Assembly (NCBI GenBank): GCA_945860355.1
Contig: CAMARB010000008.1
Location: forward strand, 1-47,336
Direction of reading: 5' to 3'
Origin: Chthoniobacter flavus
Lineage (GTDB): Bacteria > Verrucomicrobiota > Verrucomicrobiia > Chthoniobacterales > Chthoniobacteraceae
DNA length: 47,336 bases
The position numbers and the translations under genes were made by a program. The notes below the pieces were generated by a model, which saw nothing but the letters and a program-made list of their open reading frames with translations, was not told the DNA's origin and did no database searches. Within the stretch, counting starts at the first letter, position 1; every line of letters starts with the position of its first letter. Positions 42,982 to 47,336 of the stretch are shown one piece after another.

Positions 42982-43566
42982 CTAGAACAATGTCGAACTG
43001 GTCGACTGCTGGAACCCGTCCACCTGGAACTTCGCGGTCTGCGTGATGCTCGGCGTGCCGTCGTTCTGAATCTGGAAAAACACATCGAGGGAAGCGGTGC
43101 CTTCGACGCGGGCCGCAGTCACACCGGATTGGTCAGGCTTGATCTTCGCTTTCAAACTGCCTTGGGCAAAGATGGGATAGTCCTCGGTGGTGAACGTAAC
43201 GTTGCCGTTGGCATCTACCCCCGAAGGAACCAAGACAGAGACATTAAATGTGCTCGTCGCATCGAGCACGGCCTTGAGCGAGCCGTTTTTCGGGTCAATC
43301 ACACCCTGGAGGGTTCCATTGAACACCGTGCCGTTGACAAAGGTGAGCAGCTCTCCGGAGGCGTAGCCGGTTTTGGGTTGGCTAAAGGAGAACAGACCCA
43401 TCGAGGTGCTGCTCTGCTGGTCTTCAGCCGACTCGGGGATCAACACCCCCGCGTAGGTGCCTTGGTAGTTGTTCTGGCTCAAGTCCTCCGGCGGGCCGCC
43501 GCTGATCGCCCAGGCTTGCGTCTGAATGAGAACAAATCCGATCAGGAGGGAGAGAGCTTGTTTCAT
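42982..43566 (-). CDS. Secreted protein of unknown function
   Basis: 194 aa from ATG 43566 with signal peptide MKQALSLLIGFVLIQTQAWA. The mature protein is beta-rich, Ser/Thr/Gly-rich and low in Cys: NYQGTYAGVLIPESAE, GELLTFVNGTVFNGTLQG, YPIFAQGSLKAKIKPDQ, and a Ser-rich end. No domain recognised. It shares its strand with the pseudopilin 40 bases downstream and is probably in the same transcript. AT-rich sequence upstream (TTGGATAATAATTG and TTGACC) is a likely promoter zone shared with the divergent LolC/E gene. Confidence 0.75.
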   Translation of the reverse strand: MKQALSLLIGFVLIQTQAWAISGGPPEDLSQNNYQGTYAGVLIPESAEDQQSSTSMGLFSFSQPKTGYASGELLTFVNGTVFNGTLQGVIDPKNGSLKAVLDATSTFNVSVLVPSGVDANGNVTFTTEDYPIFAQGSLKAKIKPDQSGVTAARVEGTASLDVFFQIQNDGTPSITQTAKFQVDGFQQSTSSTLF

Positions 43567-43633
43567 AGGGGCCCGCACTGCACCGGTTTTGTTCCCGATG
43601 GTCAAACAATTATTATCCAACGGCACATTTGAC

Positions 43634-43661
43634 TTGGTGCTCCCGCGCTCGCGGCTATCGA
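43634..43661 (+). promoter_or_regulatory. Possible promoter TTGGTG-16-TATCGA for lolC/E
   Basis: TTGGTG at 43634-43639, 16-base spacer, TATCGA at 43656-43661. The GTG start is at 43681. An overlapping TTGACT (43629-43634) gives a poorer spacing of 21. Confidence 0.3.
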
Positions 43662-43680
43662 TGGGAGCCCTTTTTGTCCC

Positions 43681-44967
43681 GTGAAAGCTCCGTTTAGCCT
43701 TTTTCTCGCGCTGCGTTACCTCAAACCCAAGCGCACCTTCGTCTCGATGATCACCCTGATCTCGGTGCTCGGAGTCACCCTCGGCATCGCCGTGCTCATC
43801 GTGGTGATCTCCGTCATGAGCGGCTACCGGCAAAAGCTGCGCGAAACCGTGCTCGGCTTCGAGGCCCACCTCCTGGTGACCAACCGCGGCGTGCTCAACG
43901 AATGGCGGCCCGTGGACAAAATCGTGCGCGAAACCCCGGGCGTGCTCGCCACAGCGCCTTTCGCCCAGGGGCCCGTGCTGGCCCAGTTCAAGGGCCAGGT
44001 GGTCACCCCCATCCTTCGCGGCATCGACCTGGAACGCGAGGAACAGGTCACGCCGATCCGGACCTGCCTGAAATTCGGCGCGTTTGATCTCGAAAGCGAC
44101 AACGCCGTCATCGGCATCGACCTGGCCCGGGACCTGGGGATCAACATCGGCGACAAACTGGTCGTCCACTCACCCCGCAACTTCGAGGAAGTCGCACAGA
44201 AATTCAGCCAGGCGGGCGACGGCAAACCCGACGCCAAAACCCTGGAGGAAATCAAGGAGATGGTGGTTCCCCAGGAGCTCACCGTCACCGGCATCTTCGA
44301 ATCCGGTCGGCAAATGTACGACTCCGGGTTCATCCTCGTGGCGCTCCATGTGGCCCAGGAACTCTACGGCCTCGGGGACGGCCTGCACGGGATCTCGGTG
44401 CGCACGACGGACCCGGACCGGGCGGGCGAAATCAAGCAACGGCTGGAAGCCGCGCTTCCCCCGGACATCGATGCGCCGACTTGGATGGACCGCAACCGCC
44501 AGATCTTCGAGGCGGTCGCAATGGAGCGCAACGTGATGTTTTTCCTGCTCCTTTTCATCGTCATCGTGGCCGCGTTCGGAGTGATGAACACCCTCATCAC
44601 CGTCACGGTGCAGAAGACCCGGGAAATCGGGATCCTCAAGGCGCTGGGAGCCACCACCGGCCAGATCATCTGGGTGTTTCTGGCCCAGGGCATGGTGGTG
44701 GGCGTTTTTGGCAATGTGAGCGGGGTGGCCCTCGGGCTGGCCTGCGTGCGCTGGCGCAACGAGTTCAAGGACTGGCTGGCCCGGGTCATGGGCACGGAGG
44801 TGTTTTCACCCGCCGTTTACCAGTTCAGCCAAATCCCCGCCGACGTCCAAACCCCGGACGTGGTTCTCATCTGCGTGAGCGCCTTCTGCATGTGCGCCGT
44901 CGCGGCCTTGATCCCCGCCTACCTCGCCGCGCGGCTCGACCCGGTCGCCGCCCTGCGGCATGAGTAA
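43681..44967 (+). CDS. LolC/LolE-type lipoprotein-releasing ABC permease
   Basis: 428 aa, GTG start. Four membrane segments: one N-terminal (TFVSMITLISVLGVTLGIAV) and three after about residue 280 (FFLLLFIVIVAAFGVMNTL; WVFLAQGMVVGVFGNVSGVA; VVLICVSAFCMCAVAALIPA), flanking a long periplasmic MacB-like domain. The ending YLAARLDPVAALRHE is typical. Such permeases extract lipoproteins from the inner membrane with LolD. No lolD gene is adjacent; yajQ follows after 24 bases. Confidence 0.92.
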   Translation: MKAPFSLFLALRYLKPKRTFVSMITLISVLGVTLGIAVLIVVISVMSGYRQKLRETVLGFEAHLLVTNRGVLNEWRPVDKIVRETPGVLATAPFAQGPVLAQFKGQVVTPILRGIDLEREEQVTPIRTCLKFGAFDLESDNAVIGIDLARDLGINIGDKLVVHSPRNFEEVAQKFSQAGDGKPDAKTLEEIKEMVVPQELTVTGIFESGRQMYDSGFILVALHVAQELYGLGDGLHGISVRTTDPDRAGEIKQRLEAALPPDIDAPTWMDRNRQIFEAVAMERNVMFFLLLFIVIVAAFGVMNTLITVTVQKTREIGILKALGATTGQIIWVFLAQGMVVGVFGNVSGVALGLACVRWRNEFKDWLARVMGTEVFSPAVYQFSQIPADVQTPDVVLICVSAFCMCAVAALIPAYLAARLDPVAALRHE

Positions 44968-44991
44968 TCCGCAGCCAGAATTTTTCCCAAT

Positions 44992-45483
44992 ATGCCGTCC
45001 TTCGACATCGTCTCCGAAGTGGATAAACAAGAACTCGACAACGCCATCAACCAGGCCCGCAAAGAGCTGGCGACGCGGTTTGATTTCAAGGGCAGCCAGG
45101 CGGCCATCGAACTCAACCTCAAGGACAACAAAATCGAGCTCTCCGCCGAGGACGCCAACCGGCTCCGCAGCCTGCACGAAATCGTGGTCGCTAAAATCGC
45201 CAAGCGCAACGTGGACCTGCGCAACATCGAACGCAAAGACCCGGTGATCTCGCCGCTCGGGCACGCCACCCAGGAGTTCAAGATCCAGCAGGGACTCGAG
45301 GGCGAGAAAGCCAAGGAAATCACCAAGGCCATCAAAGCCGCCGAGTTCAAGGTGCAGTGCACCCTTCAGGACCGGCAAATCCGGGTCACGGGGAAAAAAC
45401 GCGACGACCTCCAAGCCGTGATCGCCTTTTGCCGGGGCAAAGACTTCGAGGTCACGCTCGATTTCAAAAACTTCCGGGACTGA
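44992..45483 (+). CDS. yajQ: YajQ-family nucleotide-binding protein
   Basis: 163 aa, full family length. MPSFDIVSEVDKQELDNAIN, RFDFKGSQAAIEL, QGLEGEKAKEITKAIKAAEF, VQCTLQDRQIRVTGKKRDDLQAVI and a C-terminal FDLDFKNFRD-like end are characteristic. Members bind c-di-GMP or other nucleotides. The stop codon TGA (45481-45483) is part of an apparent target duplication, with a MITE-like element beginning at the next base. Confidence 0.96.
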   Translation: MPSFDIVSEVDKQELDNAINQARKELATRFDFKGSQAAIELNLKDNKIELSAEDANRLRSLHEIVVAKIAKRNVDLRNIERKDPVISPLGHATQEFKIQQGLEGEKAKEITKAIKAAEFKVQCTLQDRQIRVTGKKRDDLQAVIAFCRGKDFEVTLDFKNFRD

Positions 45484-45703
45484 CCCGAATGGCGCTAAGA
45501 TAAGCTCACTTTGGGAGGTTTGCGGTGTTTCGGTGGGGGAAAGTGGCACAGGCTTCCAGCCTGTGATCTGTGACAGTCACAGCCAGGATGGCTGTGCCAC
45601 TTTGGGCTCCACCGGCGGCGTGAGCCTTTGCCAAGCCTCCATGCTCGGAGATTTGCGGAGAACGGTATCGTCCCAAATGGTCCTTAAGTTAGCGCCATTC
45701 GGG
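45484..45703. mobile_element. 220-bp MITE-like element with 15-bp inverted ends
   Basis: CCCGAATGGCGCTAA (45484-45498) is repeated inverted at 45689-45703 (TTAGCGCCATTCGGG). Similarity goes further inward (CTTTGGGA / TTTGGGAC). ACTGA flanks both sides (45479-45483 and 45704-45708), fitting a 5-bp target duplication. There is no transposase inside; the middle holds the nested palindrome at 45541-45602. Similar sequence at 22338-22529 and a lone end at 15392-15411 show it has been mobile. Confidence 0.8.
45541..45602. repeat. Nested palindrome, copy 2
   Basis: AAGTGGCACAG (45541-45551) pairs with CTGTGCCACTT (45592-45602). Inside are three hairpins: CACAGGC/GCCTGTG (45547-45565), CTGTGAC-A-GTCACAG (45568-45582) and CAGCCA/TGGCTG (45580-45594). 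The whole can fold as a cruciform in DNA or a branched hairpin in RNA. Confidence 0.9.
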
Positions 45704-45758
45704 ACTGACCCCGGCCCCGGATCCCCGCGGCGGCGCCGCCCGAAACTGCGCGACGCGG

Positions 45759-46859
45759 CTAGAGCTTCCCGAGCAGACGGTCGATGTCCACATAACGCTC
45801 GATGAGCGACTGGATCATGTCGATTTTCTCGACGTCGCCCGGAAGCGTTTTGACCGTCATGGAGTGGATGCTGCTGGCCACGGTGTAACTGTCCAGGGGC
45901 GACGTGATGACGGGCACCTCCGAGTGCGAGAGCAAATCGAGCACACTCGGGTGCGGCCGCAAATCGCCCGAAAGCACCAGGCCCGCGATGGCCTCGCCCT
46001 CGGCCCCGTTGAGGGCGCTGGCGGAAAGCGCCGCCAGGATCACGTCCTCCCGATCCCCCGGGGTGACCACCAGGGTGCCCGGCTTGAAATACTGCATGAC
46101 GTGGGTCGAGTTCATCGCACCGATGACCACCTTCTGGACCCGCCTACGGGAACGGGATTTGCCGTTGATAAACTCCCCGCGGATCGTCCGGCTGATCTGG
46201 CCCAGCGTGGCGTTGGACAGCAGGGGCTCCTCGGGCATCGCGCCGATGAGTTCGATCCCCAGCCGGGCCAGGCCGCGCTTGGCGAAGTCGCGGACGTAGT
46301 CGAACTTATCGGGGAGGATTTTGTTGATGAGCACGCCGAGCACCTCCACTCCCTCCTTGTCGAAAAGAGCCTTGTTGAGCGCAATCTCGTCAATCGCGCG
46401 GCCGATCCCGCCTTTGACGACGATGATGACCTTGCTCTCCAGATGCCGCGCCACGCGCGCGTTGGAGAGGTCGAACACCGAACCCACACCCGCGTGGCCG
46501 GTGCCTTCGATGATCACGAACTCCTTTTCCCAAGCCGCCCGGTCAAACGAGTTTTTGATCCGCCGGACAAGGAACTCGTTGTTTTCGTTGTCGATGTAAC
46601 GCCGGGTGAAATCGGGCTCCACCGCAATCGGGCTCATCGCCTCCAACGGGGTGTGCACGGTGAAAGTGCGGTCCATCAACACCGAGTCCTCGTCGATGAA
46701 TTTGCCCTCCACATCCACAAACCGTTGGCCGACGGGTTTGATGAAGCCGATCCGGCCCAGCCGCTTGCGCAGGGCCGCGAACAAACCCAGCGAGGTGGTG
46801 GTTTTGCCGTCGTTCTGCTGCGTGGCGGCAATGAAAATCCGGGGCGTGGTGGTGTTCAA
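45759..46859 (-). CDS. AAA_26/DRTGG protein, N-terminal part of a split Pta
   Basis: 366 aa with a TTG start at 46859; no ATG or GTG suits and no Shine-Dalgarno is seen. An N-terminal P-loop of dethiobiotin-synthetase/CobQ type (IAATQQNDGKTTTSLGLFA, residues about 10-28) is followed by VIIEGTGHAGVGSVFDLSNA and a DRTGG-like domain (about 220-330: TLVVTPGDREDVILAAL). These are the two regulatory domains of long E. coli-type phosphotransacetylase, without the catalytic domain. The catalytic domain is the gene just upstream on the same strand (56-base gap), so the two likely act as one enzyme. Confidence 0.85.
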   Translation of the reverse strand: MNTTTPRIFIAATQQNDGKTTTSLGLFAALRKRLGRIGFIKPVGQRFVDVEGKFIDEDSVLMDRTFTVHTPLEAMSPIAVEPDFTRRYIDNENNEFLVRRIKNSFDRAAWEKEFVIIEGTGHAGVGSVFDLSNARVARHLESKVIIVVKGGIGRAIDEIALNKALFDKEGVEVLGVLINKILPDKFDYVRDFAKRGLARLGIELIGAMPEEPLLSNATLGQISRTIRGEFINGKSRSRRRVQKVVIGAMNSTHVMQYFKPGTLVVTPGDREDVILAALSASALNGAEGEAIAGLVLSGDLRPHPSVLDLLSHSEVPVITSPLDSYTVASSIHSMTVKTLPGDVEKIDMIQSLIERYVDIDRLLGKL

Positions 46860-46915
46860 AGCGGGAAGAAATTCAGGAGGATGGGGAGTTACGGGCCGAA
46901 AAAGACTCGCAGGGA

Positions 46916-47336
46916 CTAGGACGCGTCCAGGTCGGGATAAAGCTTCCGATACTCGATCGCCAGCAGGCCGAGGATCGCCGCCACCCCCAGGATGTCGTCC
47001 TCGGAGGAGCCGCGCGACATGTCGGCGCAGGGCTTGGAGAGCCCCAGCAGCAACTGCCCGTAGGCGTCGGCGCCGGCAAGATGCTGCACCAATTTCAAGC
47101 CGATGTTGCCGCTGTTGAGGTCCGGGAAAATCATCACGTTCGCGCGGCCCGCCACCAGGCTCTGCGGGGCCTTGACCGCCGCCAAATCCGGCAACAGCGC
47201 CGTGTCCGCCTGCAGCTCCCCGTCGATCTCCATTTCCACCCCCAGTTCCGCCGCCTTTTTCCGCGCCAACGCCGTGGCCGCGGCCACCTTGGAGGGCGAC
47301 GGCAGTTTGGCGCTGCCCTTGGTGGAAAAACTCAGC
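46916..47336 (-). CDS. pta: Phosphate acetyltransferase, C-terminal part (runs off window)
   Basis: The last 139 codons of a gene entering from beyond 47336. LSFSTKGSAKLPSPSKVAAA, DGELQADTALLPDLAAVKAP, NVMIFPDLNSGNIGLKLVQ and AYGQLLLGLSKPCADMSRGSS are hallmarks of the PTA_PTB catalytic domain, which interconverts acetyl-CoA and acetyl phosphate. It precedes the AAA_26/DRTGG gene and is presumably its catalytic partner. The start and N-terminus are outside the window. An internal ATG at 47287 is not the start. Confidence 0.92.
   Translation of the reverse strand, partial: LSFSTKGSAKLPSPSKVAAATALARKKAAELGVEMEIDGELQADTALLPDLAAVKAPQSLVAGRANVMIFPDLNSGNIGLKLVQHLAGADAYGQLLLGLSKPCADMSRGSSEDDILGVAAILGLLAIEYRKLYPDLDAS

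Noticed and set aside
45541-45602. Rho-independent terminator of yajQ
   Set aside because: The stem is strong but no T-run follows; the same palindrome recurs elsewhere as part of a repeat.

Overview
The window looks like a GC-rich chromosome segment from a member of the Verrucomicrobiota or a close PVC relative. This is inference from gene content. Pointers are a CxxCH-DUF1549-DUF1553 (PSD1) protein next to a DUF1501 protein and a beta-propeller, a formylglycine-type sulfatase, a 23S-IVS four-helix-bundle protein beside a 9-bp tandem array, a pseudopilin, SUMF1-domain proteins, and non-coding palindromic repeats of the GTGGCACAGG...CCTGTGCCAC kind. Shine-Dalgarno motifs are mostly absent. 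Several genes instead have a sigma70-like promoter ending only 6-10 bases before the start codon, so short-leader or leaderless transcripts are likely.

Layout: 1-1500 holds the edge of a possible transposase and a metallophosphatase-like protein that has lost two metal-ligand motifs. 1500-5500 holds a degenerate repeat, alaS with an extra ~130-residue segment, and a Cys-cluster protein. 5700-8620 (minus) holds a sulfatase, the four-helix-bundle protein with its 9-bp array, and an OmpH/Skp chaperone. 8868-15315 (plus) is a tight IclR-PSD1-DUF1501-propeller unit, probably for uptake or breakdown of a polymer or organic substrate. 15428-22226 holds a SNF2 ATPase and a SWIM zinc-finger protein, often partners, here split by an opposite-strand zinc metalloprotease. 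22600-24840 holds exonuclease III and a TolC-type protein.

25067-29374 is the least ordinary part. It is a three-gene cassette: a membrane-anchored TPR protein, a receiver-pseudokinase-TM-SUMF1 fusion, and a secreted protein. It looks like a signalling device crossing the inner membrane. 29384-32852 is a polX-plsY-gpsA operon with ATGA overlaps. 33027-37054 holds ilvB, hemB and a type III pantothenate kinase. 37097-41622 (minus) is leuS, a STAS anti-sigma antagonist and a GYF_2 membrane protein. 41773-45483 holds an XTP pyrophosphatase, a pseudopilin with a secreted partner, a LolC/E permease and yajQ.

A 220-bp MITE-like element with 15-bp inverted ends and an apparent 5-bp target duplication sits exactly at the yajQ stop codon. 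It carries a nested palindrome that recurs at 22.5 kb. The window ends in a phosphotransacetylase split into two genes, an AAA_26/DRTGG regulatory protein and a catalytic Pta that runs off the edge. No tRNA, rRNA or CRISPR array was seen.
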